From an uncultured Bacillota bacterium (lineage in GTDB: Bacteria; Bacillota_I; Bacilli_A; RFN20; CAG-826): 64,000 nucleotides of DNA. The notes beneath the pieces are model-generated. The model saw only the letters and a list, made by a program, of their open reading frames with translations. It had not been told where the DNA came from and did not search any database. Made by a program: the position numbers and the translations under genes. Below, one piece after another: positions 52,940-62,083 of the stretch. Position 1 is the stretch's first letter. Every line of letters starts with the position of its first letter. The DNA is taken from the NCBI GenBank assembly GCA_949299565.1, contig OX437086.1, positions 290,919-354,918 of the forward strand. The letters are read 5' to 3'.

Positions 52940-53356
52940 TTATTTAATTTCTTTTGAAATCGTCTGGGCAAGAAGCGGGAGATTCATGCCGCTTGTGTCC
53001 TGGCTTTTCATCGTGAGTGAGAACCCGCCGTCTTTCCCGAAATAGCGCGGAATCACGTGGACGTGAAAATGCGGCACGCTTTGCCCGGCAGCCTCACCCG
53101 TATTAGTTAAAATATTGATTCCTTGAGCACCGAGAACAGCCATTTCAGCTTGCCCGATTCTTTGCGCGACGTCTAAGACTTTATGCATGACGTCTTGCGG
53201 GGTTGCCAAAAAGTTTGGGTAGTGCTCTTTCGGCATCACAAGCGTATGTCCGCGCGTTGTTTGTGAAATATCGAGTATTGCGAGAACATCGTCGTCTTCA
53301 TAGATTTTTTGTGACGGAATTTCACCTTTGATAATTCGGCAAAAGATATCTTCCAT
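52940..53356 (-). CDS. HIT family nucleotide hydrolase
   Basis: 138 aa. IFCRIIKGEIPSQKIYEDDD start and the histidine triad HFHVHVIPR. Family members hydrolyse AMP or ADP derivatives. Convergent with yhaM, stops 2 bp apart. GAGGT precedes the ATG. Confidence 0.95.
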   Translation of the reverse strand: MEDIFCRIIKGEIPSQKIYEDDDVLAILDISQTTRGHTLVMPKEHYPNFLATPQDVMHKVLDVAQRIGQAEMAVLGAQGINILTNTGEAAGQSVPHFHVHVIPRYFGKDGGFSLTMKSQDTSGMNLPLLAQTISKEIK

Positions 53357-53382
53357 AAATTTTTCTACCTCGTTTTAAGTAT

Positions 53383-53410
53383 ATAAAAAAGGGCGGCTTT
53401 CGCCACCCTT
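53383..53410 (-). terminator. Terminator of the PrsA-like lipoprotein genes
   Basis: On the minus strand AAGGGTGGC, GAAA and GCCGCCCTT followed by TTTTATAT. Confidence 0.85.
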
Positions 53411-53429
53411 ACTTTGCTTTAATTTTCTC

Positions 53430-55214
53430 TTAATCGAAGAGATCCGGGAAAGTGGTCCGGAAGTAGTCGTAGATATAACTATCATGATAAACGATAGCCA
53501 TCTGATTGACGTAATAGCGGTTAGCAGCAGTCGTCCATGTATCGCCTGTCGCTAAAGAATAAGCAACTTTTCTAGCAACCTTTTCAGCGTAATATGGCTC
53601 GTCGGCATGTTTTGGCATATTGTCGTAATAAACTTCCCTTGCACTTTCAGAAGCAGTGGAGGATGGTTCTGTAAGCTTTGCAGCCTTTACAGCTTCATCG
53701 ACTTTCACGATATATGTCGTCGTATTGTCGCCATTATAGATGATGTAAGGATAGGAATCTCCTGTTTCGTAGGAAGCAGGTGTCAAATAATAGTTGCCAC
53801 CGCGATAAGTTCCATATTGGAAGTGATCGCTTGGGGTGTCGTTTTGGTATTTGCCATCAACGAAAGGAGTGCTGTCAACTTCGTTAGCGACCTGAACGCG
53901 GAAGAGACGATCAGTGATAGAAGCGACGCCGATATCGATGTTTGAAGAAGTGAACCAGCCATTGTTCGTGTTATCTTGCGCGATAAGGGCCTGTTCTTTG
54001 ATTGCTAAGCCGGTTTCCACCGTATAAGCGCCATCGCCAGTGAAGTCGTCGCGAATCGCGGTATCATCGTCAAAACGGTTATCGGTCAAGCGAGCATATT
54101 GAGCAAGAATTGTGCCATAACTCGATTCGGCATAATAATCGACATTAGTACCATTGACGTTGATTGTAGCTGCAGTCCATTCAGCCTCTCCTAAAATAGA
54201 AGTGGCTAATTCGGTTTGCTCGGCAGTGAAATGCTCGACAGTTCCTTTATAGATTGAATCTAAGAACGGGAAACCGTAAACATCCATATCCAAGCCAGCT
54301 TCAATAACTTGATGCGAATAGGCGCTGGCTAAATTTTGAACGGCAGTCATGTTCTCGGAATTGGTTGGCAAGGCAATATAACCGACTTTTCTTGCACTTG
54401 TGAGACGTACTTGACCGTAGTTTTGCGAATAAAGATATTGAGCAGTCAGTTCGTTGCGATAAATGTCTGGCAATACCTCAGCTTCAATATAATTTTGATA
54501 GGTGCCGAAGATATCTTTGAAATAAGCGTTCTCAATGTCGCCGGGATGTGATAAATCTCCTCCGTCGAGAATTGTTGAACCAGTTTCTTCGATGCCTTCG
54601 CTTAAGCGGAAGCTTCCTTGTAACTGCGTATAGCCTTCATTGTATGGATAAACGCCATTTTCGACTTGCGCCAAATCGTGATACGAAGCAATTTGCGCAT
54701 CATAGAATTTCTTCTCTGAGAATTGGCTGCGCACTTGATAGGTGGCATCATTGACATAGCCAAGGAAAACCTCACGGACACGATAGAGAATGTCTTCATA
54801 AATCATCAAGACTTTATCAATGGATCCGTGACCTTCATTGTCGTGATAAATCGGGTAGAGATCTGCGAAAGCTTGGATAGGCTCGCTTGTGCCGTCGTTT
54901 ATATAACTTTCAGCGACGGTTCTTAAACCAGGAACAACAGCTCCGTCTTCTAATGTTGTATCGAAGAAAGAACCATAGATTGATTGACTAAAGATATAGA
55001 GAACATTGTCCAACACGCGTTGCGAGTTGGTGTCGCCCGGCGTGACCAAGGCGTCATAAATCTCGCCCATCGTATTGTTTGTAATATCGTCCAAATCAAG
55101 GATTGGAGCATTTTCTACGCTTTCGGTCGGGCGCGCTTCGATAGTGTTGCAAGAAGCTAATATCAAACTGCCAAAAGCAGCGATTGAGAGAAGCGATAAT
55201 ACTTTCTTTTTCAT
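53430..55214 (-). CDS. Large lipoprotein, probably PrsA/SurA-related
   Basis: 594 aa with lipobox LASC (Cys22). Its first 150 residues resemble the N-terminal chaperone region of the next gene's product (Asp-rich start, then a helical xxVLDNVLYIFSQSIYG-like segment against FDKVYEVLIRNYYQD). A parvulin active site is not obvious, so it may be a chaperone-only paralogue. Probably acts in folding of exported proteins; its 18-bp distance from the neighbour shows co-transcription. Confidence 0.6.
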   Translation of the reverse strand: MKKKVLSLLSIAAFGSLILASCNTIEARPTESVENAPILDLDDITNNTMGEIYDALVTPGDTNSQRVLDNVLYIFSQSIYGSFFDTTLEDGAVVPGLRTVAESYINDGTSEPIQAFADLYPIYHDNEGHGSIDKVLMIYEDILYRVREVFLGYVNDATYQVRSQFSEKKFYDAQIASYHDLAQVENGVYPYNEGYTQLQGSFRLSEGIEETGSTILDGGDLSHPGDIENAYFKDIFGTYQNYIEAEVLPDIYRNELTAQYLYSQNYGQVRLTSARKVGYIALPTNSENMTAVQNLASAYSHQVIEAGLDMDVYGFPFLDSIYKGTVEHFTAEQTELATSILGEAEWTAATINVNGTNVDYYAESSYGTILAQYARLTDNRFDDDTAIRDDFTGDGAYTVETGLAIKEQALIAQDNTNNGWFTSSNIDIGVASITDRLFRVQVANEVDSTPFVDGKYQNDTPSDHFQYGTYRGGNYYLTPASYETGDSYPYIIYNGDNTTTYIVKVDEAVKAAKLTEPSSTASESAREVYYDNMPKHADEPYYAEKVARKVAYSLATGDTWTTAANRYYVNQMAIVYHDSYIYDYFRTTFPDLFD

Positions 55215-55232
55215 GCATTCATCCTCCTAAAA

Positions 55233-57365
55233 TTAGCGTGTGGAGTAGTAGCAGGCACCACCTGGCTGCCAAAGTGGATCATTGGCATCGTGTGAACCAT
55301 AGCCAACAGCGCAGACTTCAGAAATCAAAGAGCCAGTTCCGGTTCCCGCACCTTGAGCGCGAGCTTGTTCTTGGGCTTCGATCATTTCCGCATATTCTTT
55401 CCAGTTATCGCTCCAATCAGTGAATTCGCTGTCGACATTTGATTGACGGCTGGTCTGAACGTAAGTTTCCATGTCGCTCTTAACTGAGTCGTTGGCGAAT
55501 TGGATATTTCCGTCTTCGACTAACTTTTGGAACTGGAAGGTTGAAAGGTTGTCATTGTAGCCTTGGATAAGACCTGCGACTTCATTAGCACGAGAGGTGT
55601 ATTCACTATCTTGTTGAGTGTTGTAACTGACGTAAGTTGTGAGATCTTCTCCGTCGCCATATGTCGGGTAACGAGACATTGAAGGAGTGGCGCTTGTGTA
55701 ATATTGCGAAATGTTAGCAACGTCTTGATCAGTAACTTGAGTTGCGTTTTCAACATATTGGTCTCCGCTTTGACTGAGACCATATTGAGAAAGAGCGCTC
55801 CGTTGAATGGTGATGAAGTGAATTCCTTGATAAGAATCAGTTCCAGCGCGGACAGCGAGAACGACCTGGCCTTCGGAATCAGTGAGAATGTTATGTTCGA
55901 ATTGAGGAAGGATATTTCTCGTGTCGACTTGGAAACCCGGGAGTTGACCGAATTGTTCGACATAAACGCCTTCAGTATTTTCGTTTGTTACATGACTGCC
56001 AGAAATTGTCGAACTGGCAGCTGCGGCTGCAGTCTTTGTTTCTTCAGTCAAAACGTTGCTTTGCGTATTGAGTTCAATAGCGTTCGGCGTAATGACGCAA
56101 ACGTTGTGCTTATTAAAATATTTATTATAGATAACGTTGCGCGGGAAGAAGGTGTCGTTAGATTCATTGACGGCATTGCCTTGATCATCAGTAATCGTTT
56201 TAGCCTCTTCTAAAAGGGCAACGGCAGCGCCGAAAGGAATTTGACCGATTCCTAAATCATCAAAATAGTTATAAACGGTCTCGCCGGTATCATCGAGAAC
56301 CTGATTTTCATCAATCATGTCGTCGGTGATCGTTCCGTCTTCATTGGGAACCGCATCTTCTCTTAAACCTGGCGTCAAGCGATAAGCGTTTTCGCGACCA
56401 TATGTCGTAGAAAGCGTTCTTTCGTTATAGAGAGTCTCATAAGCATAGATGCCGAGTTTGAATTCGGGAACTAAATCCGAACCAGTGCCGCGGCTCTTGG
56501 TCATGATGTCAATCTCACCGAAAGACGAAGCACTAGAATCATCAGAGAACTGTTGTGCGATGGTTCCAAACGTCCAGCGGCTAGAGCCTTGAGAAGTGAT
56601 ATTGGACGTAGCACCAGCTAAAGCCAAAACAACATTAGCTAATTTAGTGGCTTCACCACCCTCGCCAAGAACAGTTGACTCGCTGATTTTATCTTGGGTG
56701 TATTCACGGCTGGTTGCTGAACTTAAGCGCACCAAAATGTGGCGGACGTGATATGGCATTTGTTCTTTGAGCCAACCATCGTCGCCAATTCCCCATTCTT
56801 CGCTGGCAGGGAAAGAAACATGGCGTTCACCGTTCTGCATGTAATAACCATCACGAATCGCGTCGGTTCCAACAACTGAAGTATCGCCAGTTCCGAATGT
56901 TTGGTAAATATCTTCTTGGAAACGTTCTTGTTCCAATTCATAAAGGTGATATTGATAAAGCTCATCGACATTATCAACACCGGCATTCGAAAGGATACGC
57001 TCAAATTCTTCCTCGAAAGAAGTGTTGTTGCTGTTGGCGTTATTTGTCGCCGTTTGTTTATCCTGAGTTACTAAACTCGAGGCGTCAGCTTCTAACTCTT
57101 GTAAGACAGAACTTTGAGATGGGTCTTGATAGTAATTGCGAATGAGAACTTCATAGACCTTATCAAATTCGGTCGATAACGAGTCACCAGATTGCAGATA
57201 ATCATTGAGCAAATCATCGGCGGTGTAGCTAACCCGATTCCCTTGGGCGTCTGTGTAGGTAAAGATGCTGCCATCTTCAGATTCGGTTGGCCAGTCGCAG
57301 GCAGTGAGACCGGTCGTGACAGCAAGGATTGCCGCTAAGCCAAGGGCACATTTTTTCTTATTCAT
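55233..57365 (-). CDS. PpiC-type peptidyl-prolyl isomerase lipoprotein (PrsA-like foldase)
   Basis: 710 aa, far above the usual 290-320 of PrsA. Lipobox LTAC (Cys23). A helical SurA-like region is followed by a parvulin domain from about residue 205 (YHVRHILVRL, then AQQFSDDSSASSFGEID and LVPEFKLGIYAYET). The long insertions in and after the parvulin domain are unexplained. The C-terminus has two Cys near a glycine-rich stretch. AAGGAGG lies before the ATG. Confidence 0.8.
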   Translation of the reverse strand: MNKKKCALGLAAILAVTTGLTACDWPTESEDGSIFTYTDAQGNRVSYTADDLLNDYLQSGDSLSTEFDKVYEVLIRNYYQDPSQSSVLQELEADASSLVTQDKQTATNNANSNNTSFEEEFERILSNAGVDNVDELYQYHLYELEQERFQEDIYQTFGTGDTSVVGTDAIRDGYYMQNGERHVSFPASEEWGIGDDGWLKEQMPYHVRHILVRLSSATSREYTQDKISESTVLGEGGEATKLANVVLALAGATSNITSQGSSRWTFGTIAQQFSDDSSASSFGEIDIMTKSRGTGSDLVPEFKLGIYAYETLYNERTLSTTYGRENAYRLTPGLREDAVPNEDGTITDDMIDENQVLDDTGETVYNYFDDLGIGQIPFGAAVALLEEAKTITDDQGNAVNESNDTFFPRNVIYNKYFNKHNVCVITPNAIELNTQSNVLTEETKTAAAAASSTISGSHVTNENTEGVYVEQFGQLPGFQVDTRNILPQFEHNILTDSEGQVVLAVRAGTDSYQGIHFITIQRSALSQYGLSQSGDQYVENATQVTDQDVANISQYYTSATPSMSRYPTYGDGEDLTTYVSYNTQQDSEYTSRANEVAGLIQGYNDNLSTFQFQKLVEDGNIQFANDSVKSDMETYVQTSRQSNVDSEFTDWSDNWKEYAEMIEAQEQARAQGAGTGTGSLISEVCAVGYGSHDANDPLWQPGGACYYSTR

Positions 57366-57409
57366 AAGCTTGGGCTCGTTCCTCCTTAAAAATAAAACGT
57401 TGCGTGAAA

Positions 57410-57438
57410 ATCATATTCTCTAAAGAGAATCGGTGCAA
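57410..57438 (-). promoter_or_regulatory. Promoter of the PrsA-like genes with an inverted repeat in the spacer
   Basis: On the minus strand TTGCAC (57438-57433), a 17-bp spacer and TATGAT (57415-57410). The spacer holds the perfect inverted repeat ATTCTC-TTTA-GAGAAT (57430-57415), whose last base is the first of the -10. The layout is the same as in the rplM promoter. Confidence 0.65.
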
Positions 57439-57471
57439 CAAGTCTTTTTTCTCCTTTTCGAGTCTGTTTCT

Positions 57472-57500
57472 TTGAATATTCGCTCGTAGAGCCCTACAAT
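57472..57500 (+). promoter_or_regulatory. suf operon promoter
   Basis: TTGAAT (57472-57477), 17-bp spacer and TACAAT (57495-57500), 21 bp before sufC. The spacer holds a shorter inverted repeat GCTC-GTA-GAGC. Confidence 0.6.
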
Positions 57501-57521
57501 GAACACGCTTTAGGAGCGCGT

Positions 57522-58352
57522 ATGAAAGAATTAATCGTCAAGAATTTGCATGCAAGAGTTGAAGGAAAAGAAATTCTCAAGGGAGTCAATCTTGTATTTA
57601 AAGAGGGTGAAACAATAGCTTTATTAGGGCCTAATGGTCATGGAAAATCGACACTTTTGTCAGTGTTGATGGGAGATCCTGGATATGAGGTGACTTCTGG
57701 AAGCGTCACGATTGATGGAGAGGATCTTTTGAAGATGACGCCTGACGAAAGAAGCAAGAAAGGATTATTTTTAGCTCTTCAAAATCCTCCTGCTATTCCG
57801 GGATTAAATTCTTCAGATTTTTATCGTGCAGCTTTAAATGCTCACCGCGAAAAAGCTCTGCCACTTTTTAGTTTTTATCGTGAACTCGAGAATGCTTACA
57901 AAGAAGTGTCGATGGATTTTGCCTTTGCTAACCGTAATTTGAACGAGGGCTTTTCGGGTGGAGAACGCAAACGGAATGAGATTCTTCAAATGCTTCTCCT
58001 CTCTCCGACCTTTGCGATGCTCGATGAAATTGACTCGGGATTAGATGTTGATGCAATTAAAATCGTGTCTGGCGTTATCGCAAAACAAAAAAAGAAGGGG
58101 AGCGGATTTTTGATTGTCTCGCATTATGCCCGCCTTTATGACCTTGTCGGTCCCGATCGCAGCTTAGTGATGGTTGATGGAAAAATTGCTTTCGAAGGCA
58201 AAAAAGAAGTCATTGAGCGTATCGACAAAGAGGGTTATGAATGGCTTACTCGTGAACACGGAATCGAAATTAAAAAACATGAAGAAGAAAAGAAAATGAA
58301 TGAGGTTTCCATCGGCGTCTGCGCAACAAAAGAGGTTACAAGGAACAAATGA
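57522..58352 (+). CDS. sufC: Fe-S cluster assembly ATPase SufC
   Basis: 276 aa. Walker A GPNGHGKST, signature FSGGERKRNE, Walker B AMLDEIDSGLD, as in SufC. A charged C-terminal tail of about 25 residues follows the family end. Drives the SufBCD scaffold. First gene of a sufC-sufD-sufS-sufU-sufB operon with overlaps at every junction. Confidence 0.97.
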   Translation: MKELIVKNLHARVEGKEILKGVNLVFKEGETIALLGPNGHGKSTLLSVLMGDPGYEVTSGSVTIDGEDLLKMTPDERSKKGLFLALQNPPAIPGLNSSDFYRAALNAHREKALPLFSFYRELENAYKEVSMDFAFANRNLNEGFSGGERKRNEILQMLLLSPTFAMLDEIDSGLDVDAIKIVSGVIAKQKKKGSGFLIVSHYARLYDLVGPDRSLVMVDGKIAFEGKKEVIERIDKEGYEWLTREHGIEIKKHEEEKKMNEVSIGVCATKEVTRNK

Positions 58353-59035
58353 TGGAGAACAAGTTTTTTATCGATAGTTCTGAACTTTCAGAAATCGTCG
58401 TCAAAGAGAATGAAACTTTGCAGTTGTCGCTTATCTTTTTGGATAAAGCCCCAGATTTTCATTTTTGTTGTCATGTTGAGGAAAACGGCAAATTGCTTGC
58501 AAATCTCATAGATTTTTCTTCGAAATCGTGCAATTTTTCTGCTGAAATTTATTTAGATGGCATTTCTTCTAGTTGTGATTGGTCACTTTCTAGTTATGGA
58601 CGCGACAAAAGCTTGAAAAACTATGCTGTTTCTTCGTTTTTATCCGCAAAAACCAATTCTATCATTTCTTTGAACGGCGTGGCCGATGATGAATCGCGCG
58701 TTGCGTTCTCTGGGGTCAGCAAAATTCCCCATGGCGCAAAGAAAGCACGCGCACGTCAGGATGCGCGGGTGATGGTCTTTAATCCAAAGGCAAAAGGAAT
58801 TGCTTCGCCGTCTTTAGTGATTGAAGAAAACGATTTAGAAGCTTCACACGCTGCAATAGTCGGGCAGATTGACCCTAGACAAATCTTTTATCTTGTTTCT
58901 AGGGGCATCGAGGAACAAGACGCCCGTTATCTATTGGCCCTTTCCTATCTTCGACCGACAATCATGCGTCTTAATGATGGTGAAATCAAAACACAACTTC
59001 TTAAGAGACTGGAAGGAGGCTTTTCTAATGATTGA
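58349..59035 (+). CDS. sufD: Short SufD-like scaffold protein
   Basis: 228 aa, roughly half the usual SufD (about 430). The N-terminal helical part and much of the beta-helix are missing, while the C-terminal core is present: KKARARQDARVMVFNPKAKG and LEASHAAIVGQIDPRQIFYL. The conserved His of the SufB-SufD cluster site is kept in ASHAAIVG, but the Cys two residues before it in E. coli SufD is Ala. Position between sufC and sufS makes the assignment secure. Confidence 0.88.
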   Translation: MMENKFFIDSSELSEIVVKENETLQLSLIFLDKAPDFHFCCHVEENGKLLANLIDFSSKSCNFSAEIYLDGISSSCDWSLSSYGRDKSLKNYAVSSFLSAKTNSIISLNGVADDESRVAFSGVSKIPHGAKKARARQDARVMVFNPKAKGIASPSLVIEENDLEASHAAIVGQIDPRQIFYLVSRGIEEQDARYLLALSYLRPTIMRLNDGEIKTQLLKRLEGGFSND

Positions 59036-60257
59036 TCCTTATAAAATCCGTAATGATTTTCCGATGTATCGGAATCAAGTGAAGATGCAAGGACATCCAC
59101 TTATTTGGTTAGATAATGCCTCTACAACTTTCAAACCAGATTCTGTTTTGGAGGCTGTTTCTCGCTATTATCAATTTGAGACCGCGAACTCTCATCGGGG
59201 AGATTATGATCTTTGCTACCAAATTGATGAGGAGATTTTAAAAACAAGAAAAGCCGTCGCCTCTTTTATCGGAGCGGAAACGCAAGAAATTGTGTTTACA
59301 GCCGGGACAACATCTTCGCTCAATTTAGTGGCTTTCGGCTATGGCGCTAAATATTTAAAAGCTGGCGATGAAATTTTATTAACGCAGGCTGAACATGCTT
59401 CTAACGTTCTTCCGTGGTTTAAAGTCGCAGAAATGACAGGCGCTAAAATTTCTTATGTGCCGCTTAATCAAGACGGGCGTTTAACAGTCGCTAATTTAGA
59501 AAAAAGCATCAATGAACATACAAAAATTTTAGCTGTAGCACACGTGACAAACGTTCTTGGTTATGTGGCACCAATCAAAGAATTAACGAAAGTGGCGCAC
59601 GCTCATAATATCATCGTTGTCGTTGATGGTGCTCAATCAGTCCCACACATTCCGACTGACGTCAAAGATTTGGATTGCGATTTTTTGGCCTTTTCGGGTC
59701 ATAAGATGTTAGGGCCTACGGGAATCGGCGTCCTTTATGGCAAATTTGAACTCTTAAAACGTACCGATCCCTTCATGACTGGAGGAGGCATGAATGCGAA
59801 GTTTGATATGTGCGGGGATGTATCATATTTAGAGCCACCTCTAAAATTTGAAGCCGGTACCCAAAATATTGAAGGAATTATCGGATTACGAGCTGCAATT
59901 GAATATTTGAACGCGGTCGGTTTAAAAGAAATTAACGCTCATGAAATGATGCTTAAAAAATATGCAGTGGAGCGTTTATCTATGACCGGGAATGCGACAA
60001 TTTATAATCCTAATTCAGAAGCTGGAATCATTACATTTAATATAAACGATGTTTTTGCTCAAGATGGGGCGACTTTCTTGAATTCTCGCGGTATTGCCTG
60101 TCGAAGCGGCAACCATTGCGCAAAAATTCTCTTGGATTTTTTAAAGACAAGCGCCACGATTCGCGCCTCATTTTACTTATATACGACGAAAGAAGATATC
60201 GATGCTTTAGCGGATGCCGTTGTGCATGGGAAGGAGTTTCTTGATGCCTATTTTTGA
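59028..60257 (+). CDS. sufS: Cysteine desulfurase SufS
   Basis: PLP enzyme taking sulfur from cysteine. 409 aa. The PLP lysine is in SGHKMLGPTGIG, the active-site Cys in CRSGNHCAKIL. The ATG at 59028 follows GGAAGGAGG; the longer frame upstream lies in sufD. Overlaps sufD by 8 bp and sufU by 14 bp. Confidence 0.97.
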   Translation: MIDPYKIRNDFPMYRNQVKMQGHPLIWLDNASTTFKPDSVLEAVSRYYQFETANSHRGDYDLCYQIDEEILKTRKAVASFIGAETQEIVFTAGTTSSLNLVAFGYGAKYLKAGDEILLTQAEHASNVLPWFKVAEMTGAKISYVPLNQDGRLTVANLEKSINEHTKILAVAHVTNVLGYVAPIKELTKVAHAHNIIVVVDGAQSVPHIPTDVKDLDCDFLAFSGHKMLGPTGIGVLYGKFELLKRTDPFMTGGGMNAKFDMCGDVSYLEPPLKFEAGTQNIEGIIGLRAAIEYLNAVGLKEINAHEMMLKKYAVERLSMTGNATIYNPNSEAGIITFNINDVFAQDGATFLNSRGIACRSGNHCAKILLDFLKTSATIRASFYLYTTKEDIDALADAVVHGKEFLDAYF

Positions 60258-60699
60258 TCTTTCTCCCGAGATGATGCGGGAAATAATTTTGGATCACTAT
60301 AAGAATCCATTGCATAAAGGGGTGCCTGAAAGCCCTGACTATAAAAAAATTCATGCTTCCTCTACCAATTGCATCGATGATTTTGATTTATACGTTTCCT
60401 TTTCTTTGGATGGCAATATCGTCGATGCTAAATGGGATGGAACCGCTTGTGCTATTTCGAGTGCTTCTACTGACATCCTGTGCGAACAAATCATTGGTTT
60501 TGACAAAGAAAAAGCCGAGCACATGATTAATGAATACTTAAAAATGATTGAGGAAAAAGAATTTGATCACGAGGTTTTGAAAGAAGCTTTGGCTTTTAAA
60601 AATACCGGCAAACAAGCAGCGCGCATTCACTGCGCAACAATGGGTTGGACAGCTCTCTTTGATCTTTTAGAAGGGAAAGATTCTAATGGCGGACATTGA
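60244..60699 (+). CDS. sufU: Sulfur transfer protein SufU
   Basis: 151 aa, zinc-dependent partner accepting sulfur from Suf[13 protein letters not shown] start; ligands in TNCIDDFDL (Cys-x-Asp), [11 protein letters not shown] and [11 protein letters not shown] after GGAAGGAG. Confidence 0.95.
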   Translation: MPIFDLSPEMMREIILDHYKNPLHKGVPESPDYKKIHASSTNCIDDFDLYVSFSLDGNIVDAKWDGTACAISSASTDILCEQIIGFDKEKAEHMINEYLKMIEEKEFDHEVLKEALAFKNTGKQAARIHCATMGWTALFDLLEGKDSNGGH

Positions 60700-62083
60700 T
60701 TTTTTAAACGAAAAGTATAAATACGGTTTCAAAGATGACGCCAAAACTATTTTTAGTACTGGCAAAGGCCTCAACGAAGAAGTGGTGCGGACTATCTCTA
60801 AAATAAAAGAAGAACCGGAGTGGATGTTAGAATATCGGCTCAAAGCGTTGAATTCTTTTCTCAAACAACCTCTCCCTTCTTTCGGCCCCGATTTAAAGTT
60901 TTTATCTTTCGATGATTACACTTATTACACGCGCGTCATGAAGGGTGAAGGACAATCTTGGGAAGAAGTTCCGAGCGCGGTCAAAAATACTTTTGAGCGT
61001 CTAGGAATTCCCGAAGCGGAAGCTAAATATCTTTCGGGAGTTACCACACAATATGAATCAGAAGTTGTCTATCACAACATGTTAGAGGAAGTTGAAAGCA
61101 AAGGCGTTGTTTTTCTTTCAACGGATATGGGATTGAAGGTCTGCCCAGAACTTTTCAAAAAATATTTTGGAACAGTCGTTCCATATCAGGACAATAAATT
61201 TGCCGCTTTGAATGGCGCGGTGTGGTCTGGCGGTTCATTCATTTATGTGCCCAAAGGAGTGAAGTTAGAAAAACCATTGCAATCATATTTCCGCATCAAC
61301 AATGAAAAAACTGGACAATTTGAAAGAACGTTGATCATCGTCGACGAAGGAGCGGATATCAACTATGTTGAGGGCTGCACTGCCCCTCTTTATAGTCGTG
61401 AATCGTTACACGCTGCTGTTGTTGAAATTGTTGTTTTGAAGAACGCGCGGTGCCGTTACACCACTGTCCAGAATTGGAGCCCAAATATTGTAAATTTGGT
61501 GACGCAGCGGGCTTTAGTCATGGAAAACGGCTTGATGGAATGGGTCGATGGAAATATCGGTTCCTATCGCAATATGAAATATCCTGCCTGTATTTTAAGA
61601 GGCGATGGCGCGAAAGGAAGCGCAATTTCGATTGCCGTCGGCGGGAAAGGGCAATTTCAAGATAATGGAGCGCGGATGATTCATGAAGGCAAAAACACTA
61701 GTTCAACCATTATTTCTAAATCGATTGTTCATGACGGAGGCGTCGCTAATTATCGAGGCACCGTCAGAATTTTGCCAGGCGCCAGCGGTGCAAAATGTCA
61801 TGAAGAATGTGACACTTTGATTCTCGATGATTTCTCTAAATCAGACACGATACCAAAAAACGAAGTTCACAATGGTCTATCCTACATCGAGCATGAGGCA
61901 ACGGTTTCTAAAATAGATGAACGTCAACTCTTTTATTTGATGTCGCGCGGTCTCACTGAAGAAAAAGCACGTGAAATGATTGTCATGGGTTTTATTGAAC
62001 CGTTCTCGAAAGAATTGCCGATGGAATACGCTGTTGAACTCAATCAATTGATCAAACTAGATATGGAAGGCTCCGTTGGCTAA
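60686..62083 (+). CDS. sufB: Fe-S cluster assembly scaffold SufB
   Basis: 465 aa. [13 protein letters not shown] near the start, [21 protein letters not shown] and [20 protein letters not shown] are standard SufB segments. Full length, in contrast to the shortened SufD. The TAA overlaps the mnmG ATG by one base. Confidence 0.97.
   Translation: MADIDFLNEKYKYGFKDDAKTIFSTGKGLNEEVVRTISKIKEEPEWMLEYRLKALNSFLKQPLPSFGPDLKFLSFDDYTYYTRVMKGEGQSWEEVPSAVKNTFERLGIPEAEAKYLSGVTTQYESEVVYHNMLEEVESKGVVFLSTDMGLKVCPELFKKYFGTVVPYQDNKFAALNGAVWSGGSFIYVPKGVKLEKPLQSYFRINNEKTGQFERTLIIVDEGADINYVEGCTAPLYSRESLHAAVVEIVVLKNARCRYTTVQNWSPNIVNLVTQRALVMENGLMEWVDGNIGSYRNMKYPACILRGDGAKGSAISIAVGGKGQFQDNGARMIHEGKNTSSTIISKSIVHDGGVANYRGTVRILPGASGAKCHEECDTLILDDFSKSDTIPKNEVHNGLSYIEHEATVSKIDERQLFYLMSRGLTEEKAREMIVMGFIEPFSKELPMEYAVELNQLIKLDMEGSVG

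Noticed and set aside
53607-57145. Plus-strand frames opposite the two PrsA-like lipoprotein genes
   Set aside because: They are shadows of the minus-strand genes, which have lipoboxes, Shine-Dalgarno sites and a shared terminator.
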